From Domibacillus indicus (GTDB taxonomy: Bacteria; Bacillota; Bacilli; Bacillales; Domibacillaceae), in assembly GCF_023715895.1 (NCBI RefSeq), contig NZ_JAMBOO010000035.1:1-41128 (forward strand): DNA of 41,128 nt. The letters are read 5' to 3'. A program made the position numbers and the translations under genes. Below, in pieces: positions 33,394 through 41,006 of this stretch; the first letter of the stretch is position 1; the number at the start of each line of letters is the position of its first letter. Below the pieces are notes generated by a model that did no database searches, was not told where the DNA came from, and saw only the letters and a list, made by a program, of their open reading frames with translations.

Positions 33394-33409
33394 TCGCATA
33401 CGCTTGCAT
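33394..33409. promoter_or_regulatory. Operator TCGCATACGCTTGCAT (family member 4)
   Basis: Imperfect member of the ACGCATACGTATGCGT family, 44 bases before the SDR start, overlapping the expected promoter or leader of the SDR/TIM/iolT operon. Confidence 0.6.
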
Positions 33410-33535
33410 AAATCAGCAAAAAAATAAGAAGAAGGATCACTAAATCTAAAGGTCTATTAAAGATCATTCCCTGATTACTAATACATATCTAATCTCAAGT
33501 TTTTGACTATCGATTATATGGATTATATTTTCTTT

Positions 33536-33549
33536 ATCAAACGCTTACA
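33536..33549 (-). promoter_or_regulatory. Weak cre-like site
   Basis: On the minus strand TGTAAGCGTTTGAT keeps the TGTAAGCGTT half of cre, but only 11 of 14 positions of TGWAANCGNTNWCA. It lies upstream of the SDR operon between the two ACGCAT operators. Confidence 0.4.
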
Positions 33550-33728
33550 TATTAACGCAAAAATTTATCTATTAAGTTGCCGCGCTATTGTAAGTCAAGA
33601 TTTGTATTTGAAATCATAGGAATCGCATTTGGACATATCGAACTTTAGATTCACTTGCCCTTGTATTCGCCATTTTTGCAATTTTTCTATGGTAACTGCC
33701 TAAGTAGCTTCTTCCTCTTTTATCAGTT

Positions 33729-33744
33729 ACGCATACGTATGCGT
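33729..33744. promoter_or_regulatory. Operator ACGCATACGTATGCGT (family member 5, perfect)
   Basis: A perfect 16-bp palindrome with central CG and the best member of its family. It lies about 320 bases upstream of member 4, a spacing compatible with looping between two LacI-type dimers. It resembles the E. coli PurR operator (ACGCAAACGTTTGCGT), with AT replacing AA. Confidence 0.75.
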
Positions 33745-34065
33745 TAAGATTTGATTTCATTCTACAATATGCAGATTATTTAGTCAATTAAATTTTTAAT
33801 TTATGTTGATTGGAAACGACAATTTTCTATTCACTTCTCAATTGTTTTATGGTAAATCGCTTGTATTCATATTCTTTTTTACTGTTGTTTTGATGAAAGA
33901 GTTTGTATCCACAGCAACTAAACTATCTTCTTTAGAATAATAGCTCTTCAGTATGTCTACAAAAATAATAGGCACTAGGGATAGTTATAAGAAAAATAAT
34001 TTTGAGGTGAATAACATGATCGATATTATTCATAACCCCTTTGAGATAAAGAAAATATAAATTAA

Positions 34066-35385
34066 AATAGATATTCTTTAAAAGGATAGATAAAACCATT
34101 CAAATAAACCAAGAGAACTGTTACTCAACAAAGGAAGTCGCAGAGATGAGTGGCCTCTCTATTTCTACGGTCCATGCGTATGTTCAGGAAGGAAAGCTAA
34201 AACCTATGAAGGATCGGAGGTAACCAGAGGCTTCTTTTTTCTAAAAAAAATTGAGCGGCTAATCCAAACAATGCCTACAACGCTAGAAGGCTTAACCTTA
34301 AACCAAGCGGCAGAGTACCTGCAGACGAATCGGAACTTTGTTGCCGCTTATATTAAAGAAGGGCTTCTTCCAGCTTCCGAAGGACAGGTAAAAGGTCGTA
34401 CCATTCCCCTTATCCAAGAAAGCGATCTTAAAGAATTCAGCGAGCTGCATGAAAAGAAAATTTGGGAAGACCGGCTTTTCCAGCGACAATACTACAATAA
34501 AAAAGCAAAAGAAGCCGTGTATCAGCGCTTTTCTTCCCCTTCCATTCCGGAAGCAAGACTTATGCGCAAAGGTTTAGGGGACTGGTACTTTATTGTGCCG
34601 GGAACCGATGAAACATTCAGCTATATGGAAGGGATCTATACACACAGGTTAACACCTGACTACTCCATTGAAATGGGTAAACGCAGTACAAAGCCCGGAT
34701 ATGCGGTGCTGAATCTGCCGGCCGTCTATTCCCTGACCTATCAAGTAATGGATCTGCTTTATCAGCAGGTGCCGGTGGCCAATATGTACATGGAGCGGTT
34801 AAAGGATCGATGGGTCATTCATATGAAAGATGCCCGGTTAAATAACGTTTCGGTTGAGTTAGCCGACTTTATTAAACGCTCGGCTAAACAAGGGGGGGTG
34901 CGGTATGTTCCAGAATATGAGGCGCTCAGCATTGAATCGGAGGAGGAATTGCTGTCGGTTTCCCTGTCCGTGTATATTAAAGAGTGGCTGCGTAATAAAG
35001 GAGAACAGACAGGCAAGAGTATGCAGGACATTGCAGCAGAAATCCTTGAAGAAGTATATAAACGTGAACAGGACCAAAGCAGGGATAGTATCAATAAATT
35101 TCAAGCATTCAACTAGAATGATGACTGATTTCCCTAAGTTAGTTCTTTATTTTCACTTCCCATGGTTGTAATTATTTAGTTCCTGCTTCTTTATTAAATA
35201 AGCGAAGAACCTGTTTTAAAAGCTATGTGGTCCCTTCCACATGGCTTCTTTGTGCTCTATACTAACTTAGGTTTCCCTAAAAAAAGGTAACATTCTGCAT
35301 CCCGGGCCGCCTGTAGATCATGTTGAGATATTTTATAATAATTTATGTATTTGAATTTAACGCATAGTATATAAAGCTAAAAAAT
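34066..35385 (+). repeat. Long duplicated unit, copy 2 (decayed)
   Basis: Second copy of the unit at 2534-3840, same orientation, diverged but alignable from the leader through the coding region to the shared tail TATGTATTTGAATTTAAC near 35345-35362. Confidence 0.8.
34098..35116 (+). pseudogene. Decayed copy of the helix-turn-helix gene
   Basis: Aligned with the intact gene at 2568, its start codon is ATT (34098) instead of ATG. The first helix-turn-helix is still readable (STKEVAEMSGLSISTVHAYVQ), then the frame ends in TAA after KDRR, close to a small deletion. From ATG 34271 the remaining 281 residues, including the second helix-turn-helix (TLNQAAEYLQTNRNFVAAYI), are intact and very similar to the first copy. 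That ATG has no ribosome binding site. It is most likely a pseudogene, though a shortened single-HTH protein cannot be fully excluded because the 3' part shows no further damage. Confidence 0.85.
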
Positions 35386-35581
35386 GCGTGAAATAAATTA
35401 TGATGCTCTTAACAGCGTCTCGCTTTGACTATGAGTTATGATCCCTCTTTAGCCTTGATTTTGCTGATTTTGATAGTTTACAGCAAAGCTAGAAGGTTAT
35501 AAATATACACTAAATTAGACTTTGCTCAAAACTTTTAATTTATGAATACGCCAGCTAATACTTGTTATCTCTAAGAATATT

Positions 35582-35710
35582 CATAAACGGTGGTTAATGA
35601 GACATAGATTTTGAGCAATGTTTTGAGACAAGAAAATATAGAATTTTTGGCAAAATAAGCTGTTCAAAAAAACATCTCAAAAACGGTCGTTTTTGATAAG
35701 GCGATAAGTG
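35582..35710 (+). repeat. Resolvase-site-like repeat, copy 1
   Basis: Contains GTTAATGAGACA (35593-35604), TGTTTTGAGACA (35619-35630) and a 28-bp inverted repeat (35673-35700) made of two 12-base arms, CATCTCAAAAAC and GTTTTTGATAAG, around GGTC. The arms all resemble TGTCTCAWWAAY or its complement. A 28-bp site with 12-base arms and a 4-base centre is the build of a subsite I for Tn3-type serine resolvases. Confidence 0.55.
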
Positions 35711-35870
35711 GGGAAAACTATTTTTCATCCTTCGTAAAATCTGAAAAATACATTTATATTACATTTTCATGCAGTATTCAAAACTGTTAAGTTTTGACAC
35801 CGTTTCTACAACAAAGTGTACATACAACAAAAATAAAGCAGCTCTTAAAACAACTGCTTTACTCGTTGAC

Positions 35871-35902
35871 ATTCTCGCTTATTCATCTACTTAAGCGAGA
35901 AT
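35871..35902. terminator. Hairpin between the two resolvase-like repeats
   Basis: Perfect 11-bp stem ATTCTCGCTTA/TAAGCGAGAAT with a 10-base loop. No long T-run follows on either strand, so it may be a terminator remnant or another recombination or folding element. Confidence 0.4.
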
Positions 35903-36036
35903 CTTTATGTAACATAATATAAAAATAGATAGGTTATTGAACACAGAATAATGAACAGATTTTTGTGACAGAAAAGACGTTAAAAAAGTGCCCTTTTAGG
36001 AACTGGGTGGCTGTGTTCAGAAAAGGACGAGTTTCT

Positions 36037-36170
36037 GCACATAACGGATGATTAATGAGACATAGGGTTTGAGCAATGTTTTGAGAAACAATAATAATAA
36101 GATTTTGGCTAAAAGAAGCTATTCATAAAAACATCTCAAAAATGATCGTTTTTGAGACAAGTAAGAAACC
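36037..36170 (+). repeat. Resolvase-site-like repeat, copy 2
   Basis: Direct repeat of copy 1, 455-459 bases to its right. GATTAATGAGACA (36050-36062), TGTTTTGAGAAA (36077-36088) and the 28-bp palindrome CATCTCAAAAAT-GATC-GTTTTTGAGACA (36132-36159). Here the palindrome is more symmetric than in copy 1. Confidence 0.6.
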
Positions 36171-36263
36171 GAAATGTCACCATAGTTCCCTTGTGCCTAC
36201 TCTCGAAATATATGCTATGCTTTAGGAAATAAACTCCAATAATAAGTAGTGGGAGGGATCTTC

Positions 36264-36626
36264 ATGTGCTTTAAACCATCTGCAACAGAAGCAGGGGACC
36301 AACTAGGAGAAATTTTAAAACATTATGAAGAAAAGAACGTACAATTCATCATACGAACAAAAGATGAGAATGCCGCCATCCCATTTATACACACAGTTGT
36401 TTCAAATATGCGATGCATGATTTTAAAGGTTGAAAAGCTTGGGAATATCATTTCCGTTGGGAGTGATAGTGACAACGACAAGGCAGGCTTCAATTTCACC
36501 AAAAGTAATATAAATAAAGTTGAAGTTGATGATACTTTTTTCCCGGGGGAAGTCAGCAGGATACAGGCCGCTTATGAAGTACACTGTAAAGATGGCACAA
36601 TGATTGAAATAGATGTGTTGGAATAG
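36264..36626 (+). CDS. Hypothetical protein, 120 residues
   Basis: I start at ATG 36264 (MCFKPSATEAGDQLG) because GGGAGGG lies 6-7 bases before it; the open frame extends to 36249 but would include the ribosome binding site. Predicted to be a soluble alpha/beta protein: an N-terminal helix (GDQLGEILKHYEEKNVQF), then alternating strands (ILKVEKLGNIISVGSD) and a C-terminal CKDGTMIEIDVLE. No signal peptide, membrane segment or known motif. It has its own terminator (36657), so it is a single-gene unit. I do not recognise the family. Confidence 0.7.
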   Translation: MCFKPSATEAGDQLGEILKHYEEKNVQFIIRTKDENAAIPFIHTVVSNMRCMILKVEKLGNIISVGSDSDNDKAGFNFTKSNINKVEVDDTFFPGEVSRIQAAYEVHCKDGTMIEIDVLE

Positions 36627-36656
36627 AAAAAGCTCTTTGAATAAAGTTTTAAGCCC

Positions 36657-36692
36657 AAAAGGAGAGAGGACTAGTTTTTAGTCCTCTCCTTT
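36657..36692 (+). terminator. Intrinsic terminator of the 120-residue protein gene
   Basis: AAAAGGAGAGAGGACTA pairs with TAGTCCTCTCCTTT (two-base bulge) around GTTTT, 30 bases past the stop codon. Confidence 0.75.
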
Positions 36693-36912
36693 ACTTATCA
36701 CATAAGTGAAAGTTTAGCCTACACAAAATCCGTTTTACAGCTAAATGTTATCTATTCAAGCAGTTATGTTAGATAAACAAGCATTATGGTATCTCATGGG
36801 CTGATCAGAAATACCAGCTAATTCAAAGCTGCCTTTATTTCACTTTTGACTACAAGCTATGACTACTGCAGGACTCTAAAGAGCATAAAAAAAAGACCGT
36901 CCGTTGACATTC

Positions 36913-37158
36913 CTATTTTTGACAGCTATTGCTTGCTTGTATGTGTAACTCTTGTTGCACAGTAGGAGATAAAGCTATTTCCTCAAACGAAATTGTTCCT
37001 GTATCGTTTCCCTTCTCATCAATAAGAAAATTCCCATATAGTCGGTAAACTTCCTTATACATACTCTCAAGGTTTTTAGCAATAACTACAATTTGGACTG
37101 TTTCGCCGTTCCGTTCGAGTTTAATAACATATCTTTTTCGTGATTGTACGATGCCCAT
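36913..37158 (-). CDS. Hypothetical protein, 81 residues
   Basis: ATG 37158 has AGGAG about 9 bases upstream, which supports a real gene. The N-terminal half looks like a beta-rich domain (RKRYVIKLERNGETVQIVVIAKNLESMYKEVYRLYG) and the C-terminus is polar. No membrane segment or known motif is seen. It converges with the 120-residue protein gene and diverges from the 37-residue peptide gene. Function unknown. Confidence 0.6.
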   Translation of the reverse strand: MGIVQSRKRYVIKLERNGETVQIVVIAKNLESMYKEVYRLYGNFLIDEKGNDTGTISFEEIALSPTVQQELHIQASNSCQK

Positions 37159-37277
37159 TTTTCATTACTCCTCTTAACCGGATGTAAGTCATATACCCTT
37201 GTTGTCTGTTAGACAAAACTAAGTTGAGAGAAGTATCTGTTCTATTCTGAAACTTTTTAAGTTATGACTACTTGAAA

Positions 37278-37310
37278 TTTAAAATTTGATTATCGAAATC
37301 AAATTTTAAA
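37278..37310. other. AT-rich inverted repeat upstream of the small peptide gene
   Basis: Perfect 14-bp arms TTTAAAATTTGATT and AATCAAATTTTAAA around a 5-base loop ATCGA, ending 58 bases before ATG 37369. It could be an operator or a leader hairpin. A second, GC-rich symmetry TTCGTCGACGAA lies next to the ribosome binding site. Confidence 0.5.
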
Positions 37311-37368
37311 GCTGCCGCCATGTGGTTACGTTCTATCCTTCTTTTCTTCGTCGACGAAAGGAGGTGAC

Positions 37369-37482
37369 ATGGATCTGATCCTTCGGGCAATCGCAACGAT
37401 TGCCAGCTGCACCAGCGCGGTTTACGCAATCCGGAACTTTAACCGGACGCACAAGAAGCCGAAGGGCAAGCACCGCAAGTAG
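37369..37482 (+). CDS. 37-residue basic, membrane-prone peptide
   Basis: ATG 37369 follows an almost perfect ribosome binding site (AAAGGAGGTGAC). The peptide starts MDLILRAIATIASCTSAVYA (a short hydrophobic or amphipathic helix), continues IRNFNRTHKK and ends PKGKHRK, strongly basic. The coding stretch is clearly more GC-rich than its surroundings. The stop codon is followed at once by a perfect 13-bp terminator. TTCGTCGACGAA abuts the ribosome binding site and may partly sequester it. The layout (short hydrophobic-basic peptide, strong site, tight terminator) recalls type I toxins or membrane-active small proteins, but I do not recognise a family. Confidence 0.65.
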   Translation: MDLILRAIATIASCTSAVYAIRNFNRTHKKPKGKHRK

Positions 37483-37524
37483 AAAAAGCCGGGATGGAGG
37501 GTAAAACCTTTATCCCGGCTTTTT
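37483..37524 (+). terminator. Intrinsic terminator after the 37-residue peptide
   Basis: AAAAAGCCGGGAT pairs perfectly with ATCCCGGCTTTTT (13 bp). The stem begins at the base after the stop codon, and the right arm supplies the T-run. Confidence 0.92.
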
Positions 37525-37578
37525 CGTGTTGAGCAAAGAATTATTAGTGAATAGTTGACCGAAACTGTTGAATAACCT

Positions 37579-37848
37579 TTACGTTAATATCAAATAAATA
37601 GAGATGCCAATCATTGCAGCCAATAGCATGGTTGATATACGATACCAACCAGTAACCAATTTTTCACCTCTGCTAAGATAGCTTGATATGATAACAAGAC
37701 CAGCGACTGATAGATAAGAATTCAAGTCGTTTAGTATCTTGATTTCCCATTCGACCGTTTGGAAATGGAAATAAAACATAAATAAAAATAGATAAGTAAA
37801 AAAGATAAACAACAATTCTTTAACTAATTGAAATTTCAAAGCAGCCAT
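37579..37848 (-). CDS. Small membrane protein, 89 residues
   Basis: Three hydrophobic segments are visible: about 10-29 (ELLFIFFTYLFLFMFYFHF), 44-58 (YLSVAGLVIISSYL) and 70-88 (ISTMLLAAMIGISIYLIL). No known motif. Start is uncertain: AAAGG directly abuts ATG 37848 without spacing, so a downstream TTG could be used instead. The gene is alone on the minus strand between two terminators. Function unknown. Confidence 0.5.
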   Translation of the reverse strand: MAALKFQLVKELLFIFFTYLFLFMFYFHFQTVEWEIKILNDLNSYLSVAGLVIISSYLSRGEKLVTGWYRISTMLLAAMIGISIYLILT

Positions 37849-37952
37849 CCTTTATTATGTAATGCCTAAATTATACTAAAGAACAATGCCCATTCATACA
37901 GCTCCTAAAAAACAAAAGATGATTAGTCAACAGTACGGTCATACTTTACGTT

Positions 37953-38010
37953 AAACGCCCCGGCTTCTTTTGACAGCCAGGGCGTTTTCAATTCAACATA
38001 ATTACATTTA
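37953..38010 (+). repeat. Terminator-bearing repeat, copy 1
   Basis: AAACGCCC/GGGCGTTT stem (37953-37960 and 37980-37987) followed by TTCAATTCAACATAATTACATTTAT. A similar arrangement lies at about 40295-40350. It may terminate the convergent genes here, or be a dispersed repeat. Confidence 0.45.
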
Positions 38011-38078
38011 TATTGAATTAGGAAGCGAGTTTTATGGTTCACTTTTTGAACTAACGCACCCCGTTAGTTCAACAAGCA

Positions 38079-38549
38079 CTACATTAACTCACCATACATT
38101 TCATATCTCCCTAAAAATTCATGTATTTCTTTTTTCACCCTTCGCATATCTCCATATCCATCCACAGCCATTTCATATTCAGCGTCTAATTCATTTATTT
38201 TTGAAAATATATCATCTTCAATATTTCGTTCCCAAGCTAATCTATAAATCGAAGTAATCACTTGATGAATTTCGAGTTCTTTTTTCGCAAATGATTTGTA
38301 CAGGAGACCTAATATAACTTTCGATGCAATATCTATGTGATTTCCTCTTGTTATTTCATTTAAAAGGCTGATAACGTCATCTATTTTTTTATTACTCGAT
38401 AACGAAACTTCGTACAATTGATAAGGAATTTCAGAAGATTCCAATTGTAATATCGTTAAATCAATCCATTCAACTACTTTAGGCAATTTAAAATACCCTA
38501 TTCCCAATCCAAGTTGATATGCAGCCAACTTCTCCGACAAATTCAGCAT
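38079..38549 (-). CDS. Hypothetical helical protein, 156 residues
   Basis: Starts MLNLSEKLAAYQLGLGIGYF and appears almost entirely alpha-helical and acidic, without signal peptide or membrane segment. Notable stretches: KLPKVVEWIDLTILQLESSEIPYQLYEVSLSS and ISLLNEITRGNHIDIASKVILGLLYKSF. The size, fold and location resemble small immunity-type proteins found singly near mobile elements, but this is only an impression. No partner toxin is visible. The start is ATG 38549; the upstream ribosome binding site is not strong. It ends beside a repeated terminator motif at 37953. Confidence 0.6.
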   Translation of the reverse strand: MLNLSEKLAAYQLGLGIGYFKLPKVVEWIDLTILQLESSEIPYQLYEVSLSSNKKIDDVISLLNEITRGNHIDIASKVILGLLYKSFAKKELEIHQVITSIYRLAWERNIEDDIFSKINELDAEYEMAVDGYGDMRRVKKEIHEFLGRYEMYGELM

Positions 38550-38630
38550 TTTTTAATCCACCGTTCAAGAATAATTTGTCTTAATTTTAGCATATTTTAC
38601 TTCAACTAAACTGACACATTCGTATTATAA

Positions 38631-38665
38631 GGTCAGCCAGAAAATATTTCTGGTTGACCATTTTT
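38631..38665 (+). terminator. Intrinsic terminator upstream of the IS110 element
   Basis: GGTCAGCCAGAAA pairs with TTTCTGGTTGACC (13 bp, one G-T) around a 3-base loop, followed by ATTTTTC. No plus-strand gene precedes it, so it may insulate the IS element or belong to its left end. Confidence 0.7.
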
Positions 38666-38689
38666 CATATGGTTTTATGATATCAGTAG

Positions 38690-38862
38690 CCAGGGTAGAA
38701 CGTAACTGCCCGTGGGGCCGGACCCCGTCAACTAAACCGTTCGCCCCCTACTTGTAGAAACATGATTGAGGCTGGTTGGGACGTAGATCTCGTATAACAA
38801 GCGAAGCTGTGATACTGCATGAAGGATTAGGGGTTACTGGCAAATCACCATATTAGGAGGAG
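38690..38862 (+). ncRNA. Candidate bridge RNA region of the IS110 element
   Basis: In IS110-group elements the non-coding left end upstream of the recombinase encodes the bridge RNA that pairs with target and donor DNA (established for IS621). Here about 180 bases before the recombinase are non-coding, more GC-rich than their surroundings and contain stem-loops, for example GGGG-CCGGA-CCCC at about 38714-38727. Ends and guide loops cannot be set without sibling copies, so the boundaries are approximate. Confidence 0.4.
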
Positions 38863-38869
38863 ATTCAGA

Positions 38870-40105
38870 ATGAATCCAGTCGTCGGTCTGGATATATCGA
38901 AAGGGGAAAGTCAGGTTCAAGCCTTTCTAGATAAAGGTAAGCCATACAGTAAGAGCTTTAAAGTAAATCACACTCTTGAGGGCCTTCGTTCACTTGTGTC
39001 GTTTCTTGAGAATGTAAAGCAAGAAGCTGGGAAGAAACCTTCAGTAATATTAGAGGCTACTGGGCATTATCAAACTCCAGTCGTTCAATACTTGGAAGAA
39101 CGGGGCTATTTATTGGTTATCATCAATCCATTGATCTCATATAAGGCAAGAGGATCAAGTTTGAGAAAAGTAAAGACAGATGCCATTGATGCCTACCTCC
39201 TCTGTGAGTTGTTTTATAAAGAGGAATTAGAACCTTATAAAAAGCGTGGAGTTCAGTTATTGAACCTTCGGAATCTTACAAGACAACACGAAAATATAAC
39301 TGGAGTTATGATTCAGACAAAGCTTCAATTTCAAGCAGTGCTTGAACAGGTGTTTCCTGAATATAAAGGGGTCTTTGGTGATTTATATTCGGTTGTTTCA
39401 CTCTTAACTCTTTCAGAGTTCCCTTCTTCCGAGGATATTTTGAGAGCCAGTGAAGAAACAATTACAGACGAGATATTTGGATTATGTAAAAGTCGATCAA
39501 TCAGGTGGGCAAAAGAAAAAGCTGTTCAGCTTAAAGCTGCAGCAGCCCGTAATCCTTTTGAAAAAACAGTGTACCAAAGCCATATATTAAGTCTTCGTAT
39601 GTATATTAATATTCTTCTTCAATACAAAGAACATCTATCAAAGTTAGAGTCAGAAATAGATGCCCTCGCTAAGGAAATTGAAGAATATAATATCATCAAA
39701 TCTATCCCTGGTATTGGAGAAAAGATCGCTGCAACGATCATTTCTGAAATTGGAGAGATAGATCGATTTACTGATCCTAAAAAGCTGGTAGCTTTCGCTG
39801 GAGTTGATCCTAGTGTATTTGAATCCGGTAAGTTTACAGCCACTAAAAACCGAATCACTAAAAGAGGGTCAAGCAGGCTTCGTCACGCCTTATATATGGC
39901 AGTTCGTTGTGCAATTCGTGACTGTCGTAAGATCAAAACAAGCGATGAAATCATTCCTCGTAATAAGAAATTACGGGAGTTCTATGATAAAAAACGTGAA
40001 GAAGGAAAACCCTTTAAAGTAGCCGTTATTGCGTGTGTAAATAAACTCTTACATTGGATATTTGCCCTATTAAAGAACAGAACAACTTTCCAGGATATAG
40101 CTTAA
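38870..40105 (+). CDS. IS110-family recombinase (transposase)
   Basis: A 411-residue IS110 recombinase. The N-terminal RuvC-like DEDD domain shows D8 (VGLDISK), E62 (LEATGHYQTP), D104 and D107 (VKTDAIDAYL). The C-terminal Transposase_20 domain has IPGIGEKIAATIISEIG, LVAFAGVDPSVFESG and the serine-bearing KRGSSRLRHAL. All key residues are present and the length is normal, so it is probably active. AGGAGGAG lies 8 bases before ATG 38870. No terminal inverted repeats are evident, as expected for the IS110 group. A hairpin follows the stop codon. Confidence 0.93.
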   Translation: MNPVVGLDISKGESQVQAFLDKGKPYSKSFKVNHTLEGLRSLVSFLENVKQEAGKKPSVILEATGHYQTPVVQYLEERGYLLVIINPLISYKARGSSLRKVKTDAIDAYLLCELFYKEELEPYKKRGVQLLNLRNLTRQHENITGVMIQTKLQFQAVLEQVFPEYKGVFGDLYSVVSLLTLSEFPSSEDILRASEETITDEIFGLCKSRSIRWAKEKAVQLKAAAARNPFEKTVYQSHILSLRMYINILLQYKEHLSKLESEIDALAKEIEEYNIIKSIPGIGEKIAATIISEIGEIDRFTDPKKLVAFAGVDPSVFESGKFTATKNRITKRGSSRLRHALYMAVRCAIRDCRKIKTSDEIIPRNKKLREFYDKKREEGKPFKVAVIACVNKLLHWIFALLKNRTTFQDIA

Positions 40106-40131
40106 AATCTACACCCAACTAAATAACACAA

Positions 40132-40161
40132 AACCTTCCAAAACATGATTAAAAGAAGGTT
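40132..40161 (+). terminator. Hairpin after the IS110 recombinase
   Basis: AACCTTC pairs with GAAGGTT (7 bp) around a 16-base loop, 27 bases past the stop codon. A T-rich stretch follows but no clean T-run, so it is a modest terminator candidate within the right end of the element. Confidence 0.45.
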
Positions 40162-40294
40162 ATTTGTCATGCTTATTTTTAGTGTATCATGCGATTTTCA
40201 AGATTTTTATTGAAAAATATTGACAAACTATTAGCTGGTTTAGTTCAATAAGACGCATTAGAGAAATCTTCTCGTGATTGCACTCAAATCGAAA

Positions 40295-40350
40295 AAACAC
40301 CCTAAGTTCTAAAGATCCAGGGCGTTCTCAATACAACAAAATTGCATTTA
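40295..40350 (+). repeat. Terminator-bearing repeat, copy 2
   Basis: AACACCCT...AGGGCGTT with the tail CTCAATACAACAAAATTGCATTTAT matches copy 1 at 37953-38010. AATACAACAAAATT recurs at 40985-40998, next to the IS3 end. Confidence 0.45.
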
Positions 40351-40363
40351 TGTCGCATTCACT

Positions 40364-40906
40364 TCACTTTATTGAATTCGCTATACTAACCAAAACCTGT
40401 GCTGTAACTTCGTCACCAATTCGCTTATCTACGCCCAAAAGATATTGCCAACCGTCTTTTTCGAATACAAACAAGTTAGACCCCTTTAAAACATTCGTGC
40501 TGTATAACGCTTCTGTTTGGTTTTGTAATTTATATACCTTTTTGATGTAATTGTTTTTAAATTCTAACCTGTTTTCGCTTGGCCGAATATCTATTTTATA
40601 ATGAACCTCGCCATTCTTCTCGTTTATATATTCAATTTCAAGGCTGTCATCCACATCACCTTCTAAGTCGTTGAAACGGCCAAAACGATGCGTAAATGGT
40701 ACGGAAGGTATTTTTATAGGCAACTTCACTTCTTTTCTAAAATGACCTTCAAATTTATCTAAAGCCTGTTCCGCAGAGCTATAGCCTAATTCAAAATATG
40801 ATTCTTCTATGGGGTGCAATTTATTCTCATTAGGATACACATGATTACTCAAAAACAAGGCTAAAGTGCTTAAGCTAAGGAACAGTGTAAAAACGATCTT
40901 TTTCAA
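40364..40906 (-). CDS. Secreted or membrane-anchored hypothetical protein
   Basis: I favour a TTG start at 40906 (MKKIVFTLFLSLSTLALFLS after initiation), because GAGGAGG lies 9 bases upstream; an ATG at 40954 would place that site inside the gene. Residues about 2-20 form a signal peptide or membrane anchor. The remaining 160 residues look like a beta-rich extracytoplasmic domain with LEIEYINEKNGEVHYKIDIRPSENRLEF and VLKGSNLFVFEKDGWQYLLGVDKRIGDEVTAQVLVSIANSI. No catalytic motif is recognised. It resembles the small lipoprotein-like, DUF4367-type proteins of Bacillus, but this is uncertain. Confidence 0.65.
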   Translation of the reverse strand: MKKIVFTLFLSLSTLALFLSNHVYPNENKLHPIEESYFELGYSSAEQALDKFEGHFRKEVKLPIKIPSVPFTHRFGRFNDLEGDVDDSLEIEYINEKNGEVHYKIDIRPSENRLEFKNNYIKKVYKLQNQTEALYSTNVLKGSNLFVFEKDGWQYLLGVDKRIGDEVTAQVLVSIANSIK

Positions 40907-41006
40907 AACAAAATACCTCCTCAGTCTTGATGAAGGTATTTTATCCAGCTGCACATCTATTTATTAACTGAATGACGGATTTGGAATACAACAAAATTTC
41001 CTGATA

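Larger units (their letters stand above)
33351..34097. other. Regulatory region upstream of the SDR/iolT operon
   Basis: About 740 AT-rich bases without a gene. It contains two ACGCAT-type operators (33394, 33729) and a cre-like site (33536). Past about 33780 it is featureless AT-rich DNA up to the duplicated unit that starts near 34066. Confidence 0.6.
35117..36263. other. Gene-free region with resolvase-site-like repeats
   Basis: More than 1.1 kb without a convincing gene. The first 270 bases belong to the duplicated unit. Two related repeats (about 35582-35710 and 36037-36170) and a hairpin (35871-35902) are described separately. A second, weak inverted repeat (AAAGCAG/CTGCTTT) is at about 35836-35860. 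Confidence 0.6.

Noticed and set aside
34271-35116. Intact 281-residue helix-turn-helix protein starting at 34271
   Set aside because: Alignment with the intact copy shows that the gene starts at 34098 with a lost ATG and a stop; ATG 34271 has no ribosome binding site, so it is recorded as a pseudogene.
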